Source: Bacillus massiliigorillae (GTDB lineage: Bacteria > Bacillota > Bacilli > Bacillales > DSM-1321). Taken from it: a stretch of 64,000 nt of DNA. Position numbers and translations under genes: made by a program. The notes beneath the pieces are model-generated. The model did no database searches. It saw nothing but the letters and a program-made list of their open reading frames with translations, and was not told the origin of the DNA. The stretch spans positions 221,642 to 285,641 of the forward strand of contig NZ_HG428741.1 in the NCBI RefSeq assembly GCF_000380245.2. The letters are read 5' to 3'. Position 1 is the first letter of the stretch. Every line of letters starts with the position of its first letter. Of this stretch, positions 1-9,301 are shown piece after piece.

Positions 1-110
1 TATCTAGTCGGTCTGTTACAGCCTCGTTAAAGTTATGTTTTTTTCTTTCAAGGTTCAGATGTTCATGGTATTATAGAGATTAGGATTCTTTGGAAGTGGG
101 GGGTATGATT

Positions 111-371
111 TTGTCAGACAATAATAAAAATAAAATAACAGTTGATATATATGGCCAGCAATATACCATTGTCGGCACGGAATCTTCCAGCCATATTCGA
201 CTAGTTGCCTCTCTCGTTGATGATAAGATGCGTGAAATTAGTGAGAAGAATCCGTATCTCGATGTTAGTAAACTAGCAGTTCTTACAGCGGTGAATGCTA
301 TACATGATTATCTTAAAGTGAAAGAGCAATTACAAGACATTCAAAGAGAACAAAAGAACGAAAAGGATTGA
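111..371 (+). CDS. zapA: Cell division protein ZapA
   Basis: Small protein that bundles and stabilises FtsZ filaments at the division septum. The 86-residue product carries the ZapA signature near its start (VDIYGQQYTIVG), VDDKMREI and NPYLDVSKLAVLTAVN, then a C-terminal coiled-coil helix rich in K, E and Q. The TTG at 111 is preferred over an ATG at 105 because the G-rich ribosome binding site (about 96-102) is 8 bases upstream and the protein then begins MSDNN, as in B. subtilis. It is followed within a few bases by the cvpA-like gene, so the two are probably co-transcribed. Family assignment is secure; the start is an inference. Confidence 0.93.
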   Translation: MSDNNKNKITVDIYGQQYTIVGTESSSHIRLVASLVDDKMREISEKNPYLDVSKLAVLTAVNAIHDYLKVKEQLQDIQREQKNEKD

Positions 372-376
372 ACACG

Positions 377-919
377 ATGCTTGACATAATAATTTTGGCC
401 GTCTTTTTAATCGGTCTTACTGTCGGATTAAGAAGAGGCTTTATTCTCCAATTAATACATATGACAGGCTTTATAGTTGCATTTATTGTCGCTGTTATTT
501 TTTACGACGACCTTGCTCCAAAGCTAGAATTGTGGATACCATTCCCATCAGTAGCTGATACATCATCTATTACGATGTTATTTGATAAAGTAGGTATTGA
601 TCAAGCATACTACAATGCGATAGCTTTTATTATTATCTTCTTTGTGGTGAAGATCGCTTGGCAGATTCTTGGGTCGATGTTTGATTTCTTGGCTTCATTT
701 CCAATTCTTAAAACATTAAACAGATGGGGTGGAGGAATTCTTGGGTTCCTTGAAACGTATCTTATCATGTTTATTCTTTTATACCTAGCTGCATTATTAC
801 CAGTGCAGAACATTCAAGATGGTATTCAAGGGTCGTTTTTTGCGGAAATGATGATTAAGTATACTCCGATATTATCAGATCAAATTAAAGATCTTTGGTT
901 TTCATATATTTCAGCATAG
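377..919 (+). CDS. CvpA family membrane protein (YshB-like)
   Basis: Predicted integral membrane protein of 180 residues with four hydrophobic segments, matching the CvpA/YshB family. The N-terminal GLRRGFILQLIHMTGFI resembles the conserved CvpA start. E. coli CvpA is linked to colicin V production; the role in Bacillus is unclear. The ATG at 377 has an AAAGGA site about 10 bases upstream; a TTG at 368 would overlap zapA but sits too close to that site. The position directly after zapA and before polX and mutS2 matches the B. subtilis order. A hairpin with T-run follows immediately, so zapA and this gene form a short unit. Confidence 0.88.
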   Translation: MLDIIILAVFLIGLTVGLRRGFILQLIHMTGFIVAFIVAVIFYDDLAPKLELWIPFPSVADTSSITMLFDKVGIDQAYYNAIAFIIIFFVVKIAWQILGSMFDFLASFPILKTLNRWGGGILGFLETYLIMFILLYLAALLPVQNIQDGIQGSFFAEMMIKYTPILSDQIKDLWFSYISA

Positions 920-974
920 AGCTGATCCAAAAGGGTTAGAACAATGATTTAACTCTTTTGGACCAGCTTTTTTT
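920..974 (+). terminator. Intrinsic terminator after the cvpA-like gene
   Basis: An inverted repeat pairs AGCTGATCCAAAAG with CTTTTGGACCAGCT (one mismatch) and is followed by a run of seven T. It begins right after the stop codon at 919. Confidence 0.85.
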
Positions 975-1063
975 ATTGTGATTTATTTTCAGTGAATGTA
1001 TCTTTATAATGAAAAATGTAAATAGTTTATGAAATAGTAATCCATTGAGTAGGGTGATTATAG

Positions 1064-2779
1064 ATGACAATGAATAAGAAGGATATTATTAAATTGCTTG
1101 AGCAAATAGCTCTGTACATGGAATTGAAGGGAGAAAATCCTTTTAAGATTTCAGCATTTCGAAAAGCGGCTGCAAGTCTTGAAAATGATCAGCGAAGCTT
1201 GAAAGAAATTGATGATTTTACAACAATGTCTGGTATTGGTAAAGGAACAGCGGCTGTTATTCAAGAATACATAACAACTGGTCAATCAGAAACATTACAA
1301 CAACTGCAAGCGGAAGTACCAGAGGGATTAGTACCATTATTGCAAATTGCAGGTCTTGGCGGCAAAAAAATTGCAAAGCTTTATAAGGAGCTTGGAATTA
1401 CGAACCGCGAAGAATTAATGAAAGCATGTGAAGAGAAAAAAGTGAGTGCTCTTGCGGGCTTTGGAGCTAAGTCAGAAGAGAAAATACTTGTCGCACTTAA
1501 AGAGCAAGGATCTGGACCAGAAAGATTACCGCTTTCTTTTGTTATGCCCATTGCTAGTGAAATTGAAGCTTTTTTAGCTACAATTCCTGAAGCCGTTCGA
1601 TATTCTAGAGCTGGTAGTCTGCGTAGAATGAGAGAAACAGTGAAGGATTTAGACTTTATTATTGCTACGAATGAACCAAATCAAGTAAGAGAGAAACTTT
1701 TAAGCATCTCAAACGTAAAGAATATTATCGCAGCTGGAGATACAAAAGTATCTGTAACTCTCCAATATCAATATGATGTTTCAGTTGACTTTCGTTTAGT
1801 GAAGCCAGAAGAGTTTATTACAACACTCCATCATTTTACTGGCTCTAAAGATCATAATGTACGAATGAGACAATTGGCTAAAGAACGTGGTGAAAAGATT
1901 AGTGAGTATGGTGTTGAAAATGTAGAGACGGGTGAGATACAAACGTTTGAAAGTGAAGAAGCATTTTTCAAACATTTTGGTGTGCCTTTCATCCCACCAG
2001 AAGCACGTGAAGACGGTACTGAAGTGGAACGTTATAAGCCAGAGGAGCTTCTTGTACATGGTGATATACAAGGCGATTTGCATATGCACTCTACGTGGAG
2101 TGATGGTGCTTATTCAATAGAAGAAATGATTGAAGCGTGTCGTGCAAAAGGCTATCGTTATATGGCTATTACAGACCATTCTCAATATTTAAAGGTAGCA
2201 AATGGTTTAACAGAAGAGCGATTAAGAGAACAAATACAAATAATAAAAGAGTATAATAAAAAATACGATGATATTCTTATACTATCAGGTATTGAAATGG
2301 ATATTTTACCTGATGGAACGCTTGACTTTGATGATGAGTTATTAAAAGAACTAGATATTGTGATTGCAAGTATCCATTCAAGCTTCTCACAAAGTCGTGA
2401 AGTAATTATGGAACGTTTAACAACGGCTTTAAGAAATCCGCATGTTGACATTATTGCCCATCCAACCGGTAGATTGATTGGTCGAAGAGATGGCTATGAT
2501 GTAGATATGGACGCCCTTATACAATTAGCGAAGGAAACGAATACAGCTCTTGAACTAAATGCGAATCCACATCGACTAGATTTATCTGCTGAGAATTTGA
2601 AGAAAGCTCAAGAAGTTGGTGTAAAGATTATGATTAATACAGATGCTCATAATATGGAAATGCTTGATCATATGAGCATTGGCGTGTCAACAGCTATGAA
2701 GGCGCAGCTAGCAAGAAGTACGGTTTTAAATAGCCAAAATGTAGAAGAAGTGCTTACTTTTTTAAAACGAAATGACTAA
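1064..2779 (+). CDS. polX: DNA polymerase/3'-5' exonuclease PolX
   Basis: Family X DNA polymerase of 571 residues, about the usual bacterial length, acting in gap-filling DNA repair. In order: helix-hairpin-helix regions in the first 150 residues (SGIGKGTAAVIQEY, GLGGKKIAKLYKELG), the nucleotidyltransferase palm with the metal-binding SLRRMRETVKDLDFIIA near residue 185, and a C-terminal PHP phosphoesterase domain with the HMHSTWSDG motif near residue 343 and a late NTDAHN. The PHP domain carries the exonuclease in the B. subtilis enzyme. The ATG at 1064 has AGGGTGA 6 bases upstream. It is followed by mutS2 after 40 bases without a terminator, so the two are probably one unit. Confidence 0.95.
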   Translation: MTMNKKDIIKLLEQIALYMELKGENPFKISAFRKAAASLENDQRSLKEIDDFTTMSGIGKGTAAVIQEYITTGQSETLQQLQAEVPEGLVPLLQIAGLGGKKIAKLYKELGITNREELMKACEEKKVSALAGFGAKSEEKILVALKEQGSGPERLPLSFVMPIASEIEAFLATIPEAVRYSRAGSLRRMRETVKDLDFIIATNEPNQVREKLLSISNVKNIIAAGDTKVSVTLQYQYDVSVDFRLVKPEEFITTLHHFTGSKDHNVRMRQLAKERGEKISEYGVENVETGEIQTFESEEAFFKHFGVPFIPPEAREDGTEVERYKPEELLVHGDIQGDLHMHSTWSDGAYSIEEMIEACRAKGYRYMAITDHSQYLKVANGLTEERLREQIQIIKEYNKKYDDILILSGIEMDILPDGTLDFDDELLKELDIVIASIHSSFSQSREVIMERLTTALRNPHVDIIAHPTGRLIGRRDGYDVDMDALIQLAKETNTALELNANPHRLDLSAENLKKAQEVGVKIMINTDAHNMEMLDHMSIGVSTAMKAQLARSTVLNSQNVEEVLTFLKRND

Positions 2780-2819
2780 CTTAGAAAAATAACAAGTATT
2801 GTAAGGGGGATTATTCTCC

Positions 2820-5171
2820 ATGAATAATAAAACTATGAAGGCACTTGAATTTGATAAAATTCGAGACCAACTAGATTCATTTGCCTCTTCGTCTTTAGGA
2901 CGAAGAAAGATAAAAGATTTAATGCCATCACCTTCATTTGAAGAAGTAGTGAAATGGCAGGAAGAAACGGATGAGGGAGCAACTGTTATTCGTTTAAAAG
3001 GTCGTGTGCCTTTAGATGGAATTTTTGATATTACACCTCATGCGAAACGAGCAAGAATTGGTGGAATGTTAAGTCCTAGTGAGCTTAGAGAAATTGCTTC
3101 AACTTTAAAAGCAGGTCGTATGCTGCAAAAATTTATTGATGAAATGCTAGATGGTGAACTAGAATTACCATTACTTGCAGAATATATGTCTACTTTATGT
3201 GATTTATTTGATATAGAGAAACTGATTTCTAACGCAATTGGTGATGGTGGAGAAGTATTAGATAGTGCAAGCGAAAAGCTAAGAACATTGCGTACACAAT
3301 TGCGAGCTAATGAAGCAAAAGTACGTGAGAAGTTAGAAAGCATGATTCGTTCATCATCTGCTCAGAAAATGCTGTCAGATAGTATTATTACCATTCGTAA
3401 TGATCGATTTGTTATTCCTGTTAAACAGGAATATAAAGGTGTTTATGGTGGGATTGTTCATGACCAATCTTCATCAGGCCAAACATTATTTATTGAACCA
3501 CAAGCCATTGTTACATTAAATAACTTATTGCAGGAGCTAAGAGCTAGTGAACAACAAGAAATTGAGCGCATCTTAATTCAGCTTTCTGTAACAGTTGGTG
3601 AATATACACAAGAACTATTACATAATGTTTCAGTGATGGGACAGATGGACTTTATCTTTGCGAAAGCGCGTTATGCAAGCAGTATAAAAGCGACGAAGCC
3701 TAAATTAAATAATGAAGGTCGCATGAAGCTATTTAAAGCAAAGCATCCTCTAATCGATCGTAACCAAGTTGTGGCGAATGATATTTTCTTAGGGGAAGAC
3801 TTCTCGACAATTGTTATAACAGGACCAAATACTGGGGGGAAAACTGTTACTTTAAAGACTGTTGGATTATGTACGCTGATGGCACAAGCGGGTTTACAAC
3901 TCCCTACATTAGATGGCTCGGAAATGTGTGTGTTTGAAAAAGTATTTGCTGATATTGGTGACGAACAATCCATTGAACAAAGCTTAAGTACATTCTCTTC
4001 TCATATGGTGAATATCGTAGAAATATTAGATGAAGTGGATCATAATACATTAGTTTTATTCGATGAATTAGGAGCGGGTACAGATCCTCAAGAAGGAGCT
4101 GCGTTAGCCATTTCTATTCTCGACGAAGTACATGCGCGTTCTGCACGTATCATTGCGACAACTCACTATCCAGAGTTAAAAGCATATGGCTACAATCGTG
4201 AAGGTGTTATTAATGCGAGTGTTGAATTTGATGTAGAGACATTAAGTCCAACATATAAGTTATTAATTGGTGTTCCAGGTCGAAGTAATGCCTTTGAAAT
4301 TTCAAAGCGACTAGGTTTACCTGAGAGAATTATTCGCGACGCAAAAGGCTATATTGGCGAAGATACAAATAAAGTAGAGAATATGATTGCATCCCTAGAA
4401 CAAAGCCGTAAAGCTGCTGAGGATGAAAGAGTAGAAGCACGTGACTATTTACGTAGTGCTGAAAAGCTTCATAGTGATTTACAAAAAGAATTAGTACAGT
4501 TCTATGAGGAAAAAGATGCTGAAATAGAAGCTGCTAAGGTAAAAGCACAGAAAATCGTAGAAAAAGCCAAACTAGAAGCGGAAGAAGTCATTTCTGAGCT
4601 TCGTGATTTAAGATTGCATAAATTAGCTGATGTCAAAGAGCATGAACTAATTGAGGCACGCAAGAAGTTAGAAAATGCAGCTCCGACGCTATCTAAGAAA
4701 GTTCAACCATTGCCAAAACAAGACCATGTTTTTGAAGCTGGCGATGAAGTGAAGGTGCTGAGTCTGAACGGAAAAGGAACTTTACTGGAACAAACGGGCA
4801 AGAAAGAATGGCTTGTACAAATCGGTATCTTGAAAATGAAAGTAAAAGAAAAAGATATGGAATATATTAAGCCACAGAAAGTAGTAGAAACGAAGCCGTT
4901 AGCAATTGTAAAAGGAAAAGACTTTCATGTTAGCTTAGAACTAGATTTACGAGGCGAAAGATATGAAAATGCACTTATACGTGTTGAAAAATATATCGAT
5001 GATGCTTTATTAGCAGGGTATCCACGCGTATCAATTATTCATGGAAAAGGTACCGGTGCACTTAGAACTGGAGTACAAGAATATTTAAAGAACCATCGAT
5101 CTGTTAAAGGTATTCGCTTTGGTGAAGCAGGTGAAGGTGGAAGTGGGGTTACAATTGTTGAATTTAAGTAA
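2820..5171 (+). CDS. mutS2: Endonuclease MutS2
   Basis: MutS2 of 783 residues. It binds branched or stalled DNA and RNA; in B. subtilis it has also been linked to rescue of collided ribosomes. Visible parts: MutS core and clamp helices, ABC-type ATPase with Walker A GPNTGGKT (about residues 335-342) and Walker B LVLFDELGAGTDP (about 411-423), a long charged coiled coil (about 515-630), and a C-terminal Smr domain from about 709 with LDLRGERYENA and HGKGTGALR. The N-terminal mismatch-recognition domain of MutS is absent, as expected for MutS2. AAGGGGG precedes the ATG. Confidence 0.96.
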   Translation: MNNKTMKALEFDKIRDQLDSFASSSLGRRKIKDLMPSPSFEEVVKWQEETDEGATVIRLKGRVPLDGIFDITPHAKRARIGGMLSPSELREIASTLKAGRMLQKFIDEMLDGELELPLLAEYMSTLCDLFDIEKLISNAIGDGGEVLDSASEKLRTLRTQLRANEAKVREKLESMIRSSSAQKMLSDSIITIRNDRFVIPVKQEYKGVYGGIVHDQSSSGQTLFIEPQAIVTLNNLLQELRASEQQEIERILIQLSVTVGEYTQELLHNVSVMGQMDFIFAKARYASSIKATKPKLNNEGRMKLFKAKHPLIDRNQVVANDIFLGEDFSTIVITGPNTGGKTVTLKTVGLCTLMAQAGLQLPTLDGSEMCVFEKVFADIGDEQSIEQSLSTFSSHMVNIVEILDEVDHNTLVLFDELGAGTDPQEGAALAISILDEVHARSARIIATTHYPELKAYGYNREGVINASVEFDVETLSPTYKLLIGVPGRSNAFEISKRLGLPERIIRDAKGYIGEDTNKVENMIASLEQSRKAAEDERVEARDYLRSAEKLHSDLQKELVQFYEEKDAEIEAAKVKAQKIVEKAKLEAEEVISELRDLRLHKLADVKEHELIEARKKLENAAPTLSKKVQPLPKQDHVFEAGDEVKVLSLNGKGTLLEQTGKKEWLVQIGILKMKVKEKDMEYIKPQKVVETKPLAIVKGKDFHVSLELDLRGERYENALIRVEKYIDDALLAGYPRVSIIHGKGTGALRTGVQEYLKNHRSVKGIRFGEAGEGGSGVTIVEFK

Positions 5172-5200
5172 TGTTAAATTTAGAGCTGGGAGAATGACAT

Positions 5201-5608
5201 ATGAATGCATTTTGGTCAAATGAGTATGTATATATTGCTGCCTATTGTAGTGTAGTCGTTCTTTGTGCAGTTGTATTCCTAGCATTATTTGAACTAGTCA
5301 CGAAATATCGTAATTGGGAAGAAATAAAAAAAGGAAATGTGGCTGTTGCTATGGCAACAGGCGGAAAAATCTTTGGGATTGCAAATATTTTTAGACACTC
5401 CATTATGCAGCACGATAGCCTTCTAGATATGATTTATTGGGGAGTATTCGGATTTGTTGTATTAGTTGCTGGTTATTTCATTTTTGAGTTTCTTACTCCA
5501 GGATTTAAGATTGACGAAGAGATTAAAAATGATAACCGTGCAGTTGGCTTAATATCAATGGTCATTTCTATCGGGTTTTCTTACGTGATTGGAGCAGGGA
5601 TTTCCTAA
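5201..5608 (+). CDS. DUF350 family membrane protein (YshE-like)
   Basis: Membrane protein of 135 residues with four hydrophobic helices, matching DUF350/YshE by the sequence NVAVAMATGGKIFGIANIFR between helices 1 and 2 and by its position 29 bases after mutS2, as in B. subtilis. No biochemical function is established. A GGGAGA site precedes the ATG at 5201. A second, very small membrane ORF follows 52 bases later. Confidence 0.85.
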   Translation: MNAFWSNEYVYIAAYCSVVVLCAVVFLALFELVTKYRNWEEIKKGNVAVAMATGGKIFGIANIFRHSIMQHDSLLDMIYWGVFGFVVLVAGYFIFEFLTPGFKIDEEIKNDNRAVGLISMVISIGFSYVIGAGIS

Positions 5609-5660
5609 AAGGAAACTTTTAATCCACCGATTGTGAATGTGTGCAAAGGGGAGAATACAT

Positions 5661-5744
5661 GTGGAGACTTTAGCAAAGGTTTTAATTGCGGTTGCTTCAT
5701 GTTTTATATTAATTGGGGTAGTTTTTCTCATTGTAGGTGTTTAA
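5661..5744 (+). CDS. Small single-helix membrane peptide (27 aa)
   Basis: Short ORF from a GTG preceded by AAAGGGGAG at proper spacing. It encodes 27 residues, almost all one hydrophobic helix (VLIAVASCFILIGVVFLIVG), and ends just before a hairpin. I do not recognise a family. The strong ribosome binding site, clean helix and position between yshE and a terminator favour a real micro-protein. Length alone makes this uncertain. Confidence 0.5.
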   Translation: METLAKVLIAVASCFILIGVVFLIVGV

Positions 5745-5788
5745 GAGGAGAGAGTAATTCGTTACGATACGGATTGCTCTTTTTTATT
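5745..5788 (+). terminator. Imperfect terminator before lcfA
   Basis: GAG(A)GTAATTCGT pairs imperfectly, with G-T pairs, to ACGGATTGCTC and is followed by six T. It separates the mutS2-yshE unit from lcfA. Confidence 0.55.
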
Positions 5789-5858
5789 TTATTGTAACAA
5801 AAACTTCCATATACTATAATTAAAGAGAATGTTCAGAAAATTTAAAGGGGGCGTTTGA

Positions 5859-7556
5859 ATGAGGGATAAACCTTGGTTGGATCAGTATCCTGATGAGATT
5901 CCAAAAACATTGGATTATGGCACAGAGCCACTACAGAATTATTTAAAAGAAGCGGCCACAAAACAACCAGATAGCTCAGCTATACATTTTATGGGGAAAG
6001 AAATGATGTATCGTGAACTATATGATTCAGCGTTAAAACTAGCCAATTATTTAAAAAAGTTGGGTATTGAAAAAGGTGATCGGGTAGCAATAATGCTTCC
6101 TAATACTCCGCAATCTGTTATTGGTTATTTTGGTGTTTTATTCGCTGGTGGTGTTGTCGTTCAAACAAATCCACTATATATGGAGAGAGAAATTGAATAT
6201 CAAATGAAAGATTCTGGAGCAAAGGTCATTATTACATTAGATATTCTATTCCCGAAGGTTTCCTCGGTTAAAAGCAATACTGATTTAGAACATATTATTG
6301 TTACCGCAATTAAAGATTACTTACCATTCCCAAAAAATCTGATTTATCCTTATATGCAAAAGAAACAATATGGTATCGTTGTAAATGTGAATCATGAAGG
6401 TTCAACACACTTATTTAAACGAATTTTACAGGAATCCAGTGCAACTGAAATTCCTCTAGATGTAAATGTTGAAGAAGACTTAGCATTATTACAATATACT
6501 GGTGGTACAACAGGCTTCCCTAAAGGTGTTATGCTCACTCACAAAAACCTCATTTCCAACACAACGATGTGTCAAGCATGGATGTATAAATGTGAAAAAG
6601 GTAAAGAGTCTATACTAGGTATTCTTCCCTTCTTCCATGTATATGGTATGACTGCAGTACTAGTTCTATCTGTTATGCAAGGTAATCGGATGATTCTCTT
6701 ACCTAAATTTGATGCCACTACCACTTTGAAAACCATTCATAAACAGCGCCCGACATTATTTCCTGGAGCACCAACTATATATATCGCACTATTAAATCAT
6801 AAAGATATAATGAAGTATGATTTATCTTCTATAGATTCATGTATGAGCGGCTCTGCGCCTTTACCAGTAGAAGTACAAGAACAATTTGAGAATATAACAA
6901 AGGGCAAGCTAGTTGAAGGATATGGATTAACAGAAACTTCTCCTGTTACACACAATAATTTTTTATGGGGACGAAGAGTAAGGGGAAGTATTGGAGTACC
7001 AATTCCTGATACAGATTCTGTGATACTCTCGATGGAAACGGGAGAACCATTACCTCCTAATGAAATGGGAGAGATTGCGATTAAAGGTCCACAAGTAATG
7101 AAGGGATATTGGAATAGACCGGAAGAAACTGAGAACGCTTTCAAAGATGGCTGGTTTTTAACAGGTGATTTAGGGTATATGGATGAGAAAGGTTATTTCT
7201 ATATTGTAGATCGTAAGAAAGATATGATTATAGCAGGAGGATATAATATTTATCCGCGAGAAGTGGAAGAAGTGTTATATGAGCATGAAGATATACAAGA
7301 AGCTGTAGTTGCTGGTATTCCTGATCCTTATAGAGGTGAAACAGTAAAAGCTTATGTTGTTTTAAAAGAAGGAACAAGTGTGACAGAAGAAGAATTGAAT
7401 ATATTTGCTCGTAAACATTTAGCTGCATATAAAGTTCCAAGAATGTATGAATTCCGTAGTGAATTACCTAAAACAGCAGTAGGGAAAATTTTACGAAGAG
7501 CTTTAGTGGATGAAGAAAAGAATAAATCTGATGATGAGAAAAGGAAGCAAGCATAA
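5859..7556 (+). CDS. lcfA: Long-chain fatty acid-CoA ligase (LcfA/FadD)
   Basis: AMP-forming acyl-CoA synthetase of 565 residues that activates fatty acids for beta-oxidation. Motifs: P-loop YTGGTTGFPKG at about 213-223, the family motif GYGLTETSP at about 354-362, the hinge region GDLGYMDEKGYFYIVDRKKD followed by MIIAGGYNIYPREVEE, and the C-terminal catalytic lysine in PKTAVGKILRR. There is no signal peptide. AAAGGGGGCG precedes the ATG. It heads the FadR-controlled block lcfA-fadR-fadB-etfB-etfA. In this window the clear FadR operator lies downstream of it, before fadR, and none was seen in front of lcfA. Confidence 0.95.
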   Translation: MRDKPWLDQYPDEIPKTLDYGTEPLQNYLKEAATKQPDSSAIHFMGKEMMYRELYDSALKLANYLKKLGIEKGDRVAIMLPNTPQSVIGYFGVLFAGGVVVQTNPLYMEREIEYQMKDSGAKVIITLDILFPKVSSVKSNTDLEHIIVTAIKDYLPFPKNLIYPYMQKKQYGIVVNVNHEGSTHLFKRILQESSATEIPLDVNVEEDLALLQYTGGTTGFPKGVMLTHKNLISNTTMCQAWMYKCEKGKESILGILPFFHVYGMTAVLVLSVMQGNRMILLPKFDATTTLKTIHKQRPTLFPGAPTIYIALLNHKDIMKYDLSSIDSCMSGSAPLPVEVQEQFENITKGKLVEGYGLTETSPVTHNNFLWGRRVRGSIGVPIPDTDSVILSMETGEPLPPNEMGEIAIKGPQVMKGYWNRPEETENAFKDGWFLTGDLGYMDEKGYFYIVDRKKDMIIAGGYNIYPREVEEVLYEHEDIQEAVVAGIPDPYRGETVKAYVVLKEGTSVTEEELNIFARKHLAAYKVPRMYEFRSELPKTAVGKILRRALVDEEKNKSDDEKRKQA

Positions 7557-7676
7557 AAATAATCGTTAAGAGCAGATTCATGGCTCTTACGTAGACGTCA
7601 TTTTGGACATGCTTGCAACAACATCGTATAATTGATTGCAGTTGAATAAATGAGCCTTCTCCTTTCAACATTTTGC

Positions 7677-7705
7677 TTGACTTCATTATGTGGGCATACT
7701 ATTAT
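7677..7705 (+). promoter_or_regulatory. SigA-type promoter of fadR
   Basis: -35 TTGACT (7677-7682), a 17-base spacer and -10 TATTAT (7700-7705). The expected start of transcription near 7712 falls at the edge of the FadR operator, as expected for repression. Confidence 0.75.
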
Positions 7706-7712
7706 AAAAATA

Positions 7713-7730
7713 TGAATGGTTATTCATTCA
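7713..7730 (+). promoter_or_regulatory. FadR operator
   Basis: TGAATGGTTATTCATTCA closely matches the palindromic FadR (YsiA) box of B. subtilis (TGAATGAMTANTCATTCA) and lies immediately downstream of the fadR promoter. This implies autoregulation and control of the downstream fadB-etfBA genes by long-chain acyl-CoA. The role is inferred from the known family. Confidence 0.85.
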
Positions 7731-7754
7731 TTTCTCTGAAAGGGGAAGGACATT

Positions 7755-8348
7755 TTGAAAAAAAATAAACCGAAGTATAAACAAATTATTGAGGCTGCGG
7801 TAATCGTAATTGCTCAACATGGCTATCATCAGGCACAAGTTTCAAAGATTGCGAAACAAGCAGGTGTAGCAGATGGAACAATTTATTTATATTTCAAGAA
7901 CAAAGAAGACATTCTAATTTCTGTTTTTCAAGAGAAAATGGGAGAGATTGTTGAAAAAATCGAAGGTGAATTACAAGGTAAAAAGAGTGCTTCTCAAAAG
8001 CTAGCGGTTTTAGTAGATAAGCATTTTGAAATTTTATCAAGCGATTCAAATCTTGCCATAGTGACACAGCTCGAATTAAGACAATCGAGTAAAGATCTTC
8101 GTCTAAAAATCAATGCCGTTCTAAAACGCTATTTAGTTGTGGTAGACAGCATTCTTCAAGAAGGAATTGAAAGTGGAGAATTTAAGGAAGACTTAAATTA
8201 TAAGCTAGCAAGACAAATGATTTTTGGTACGCTTGATGAAGTAGTGACAACTTGGGTAATGAATGAACAAAAGTATGATCTTCGAAGTCTGTCTCGTCAG
8301 GTACATACCCTGTTTATCGCGGGGCTTTCACAAGGAAAAAGTGAATAG
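7755..8348 (+). CDS. fadR: TetR-family fatty-acid regulator FadR (YsiA)
   Basis: Repressor of fatty-acid degradation genes, 197 residues, released from DNA by long-chain acyl-CoA. The N-terminal TetR helix-turn-helix is visible (IIEAAVIVIAQHGYHQAQVS, then GVADGTIYLYFKNKEDIL), followed by an all-helical ligand domain. It starts at TTG 7755 with AGGGGAAGGA upstream. The operator just upstream and the neighbours lcfA and fadB-etfBA support the FadR assignment over a generic TetR. Confidence 0.92.
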   Translation: MKKNKPKYKQIIEAAVIVIAQHGYHQAQVSKIAKQAGVADGTIYLYFKNKEDILISVFQEKMGEIVEKIEGELQGKKSASQKLAVLVDKHFEILSSDSNLAIVTQLELRQSSKDLRLKINAVLKRYLVVVDSILQEGIESGEFKEDLNYKLARQMIFGTLDEVVTTWVMNEQKYDLRSLSRQVHTLFIAGLSQGKSE

Positions 8349-8354
8349 AATGTG

Positions 8355-8387
8355 AAAGGGCTTCAAAAAAAATTGTTGCCCTTTTTT
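8355..8387 (+). terminator. Hairpin with T-run after fadR
   Basis: AAAGGGC pairs with GCCCTTT around a 16-base loop and is followed by T6. The stem is short, so partial read-through into fadB is plausible. Confidence 0.55.
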
Positions 8388-8471
8388 CAAAAAGTTTTGT
8401 ATTGTTAAATACTAACTTATATACTTAATATTGTATAATAAGAATTGCACTATGAATAAAGGGGGAATTGG

Positions 8472-9248
8472 ATGCAATTAATGACTTATAGCATTGAGGC
8501 TAATGTGGCAACGATTAAGCTAAGTAGCCCGCCAGCCAATGCGTTATCATCTCAAGTATTACAAGAATTGGCGTCAGTACTAGATATTTTAGAAGATGAC
8601 AGCCAAGTACGTGTAATTGTGATTCAAGGGGAAGGTAGATTCTTTTCAGCAGGAGCTGATATTAAAGAATTCACTACTATTTCTTCAGGTGAGGAATTTT
8701 CAAAGCTTGCTGCTAGAGGACAAGAACTATTTGAAAGAATGGAACAGTTCTCAAAACCAATTATCGCTTCTATTCATGGAGCAGCCCTTGGTGGTGGCTT
8801 AGAGCTTGCAATGGCTTGTCATATCCGATATGTGACGGAGACAACTAAGATTGGTTTGCCAGAATTACAATTAGGGCTGGTTCCTGGTTTTGCTGGAACA
8901 CAGCGCTTACCACGATTAGTAGGTGCAGCTAAAGCTGCAGAAATGTTATTTACTAGTGATCCAATCACAGGTAAAGAAGCTGTTCAATGGGGTCTAGCTA
9001 ATGCAGCGTTTCCTGATGAAGATGAACTTCAAGCTGCTGTCCAAAAGCTTGCTAGTAAAATAGCAACTAAAAGCCCTCTTGCACTCAAGAAAGCTATTGA
9101 GTTATTAAACTATTCTAAGCATGAACAATTCTATCAAGGTGTTCAGAAAGAAGCAGAATCATTTGGTGATATATTTGTTTCTGAAGATGCTAAAGAAGGT
9201 ATATCCGCTTTTATTGAGAAAAGACAACCTCAATTTATAGGGAAATAA
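8472..9248 (+). CDS. fadB: Enoyl-CoA hydratase (FadB)
   Basis: Crotonase-fold enzyme of 258 residues that hydrates trans-2-enoyl-CoA in beta-oxidation. Typical segments: GRFFSAGADIKEF (oxyanion hole region), GAALGGGLELAMACH and GLPELQLGLVPGFAGTQRLPR carrying catalytic acidic residues. GGGGGAATT precedes the ATG. It sits between fadR and etfB, matching the B. subtilis lcfA regulon. Confidence 0.93.
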   Translation: MQLMTYSIEANVATIKLSSPPANALSSQVLQELASVLDILEDDSQVRVIVIQGEGRFFSAGADIKEFTTISSGEEFSKLAARGQELFERMEQFSKPIIASIHGAALGGGLELAMACHIRYVTETTKIGLPELQLGLVPGFAGTQRLPRLVGAAKAAEMLFTSDPITGKEAVQWGLANAAFPDEDELQAAVQKLASKIATKSPLALKKAIELLNYSKHEQFYQGVQKEAESFGDIFVSEDAKEGISAFIEKRQPQFIGK

Positions 9249-9301
9249 GTATGAGTTGAATTATCTAAATTTTCATAATAAACAATACAGGAGGTTAAGC
9301 A

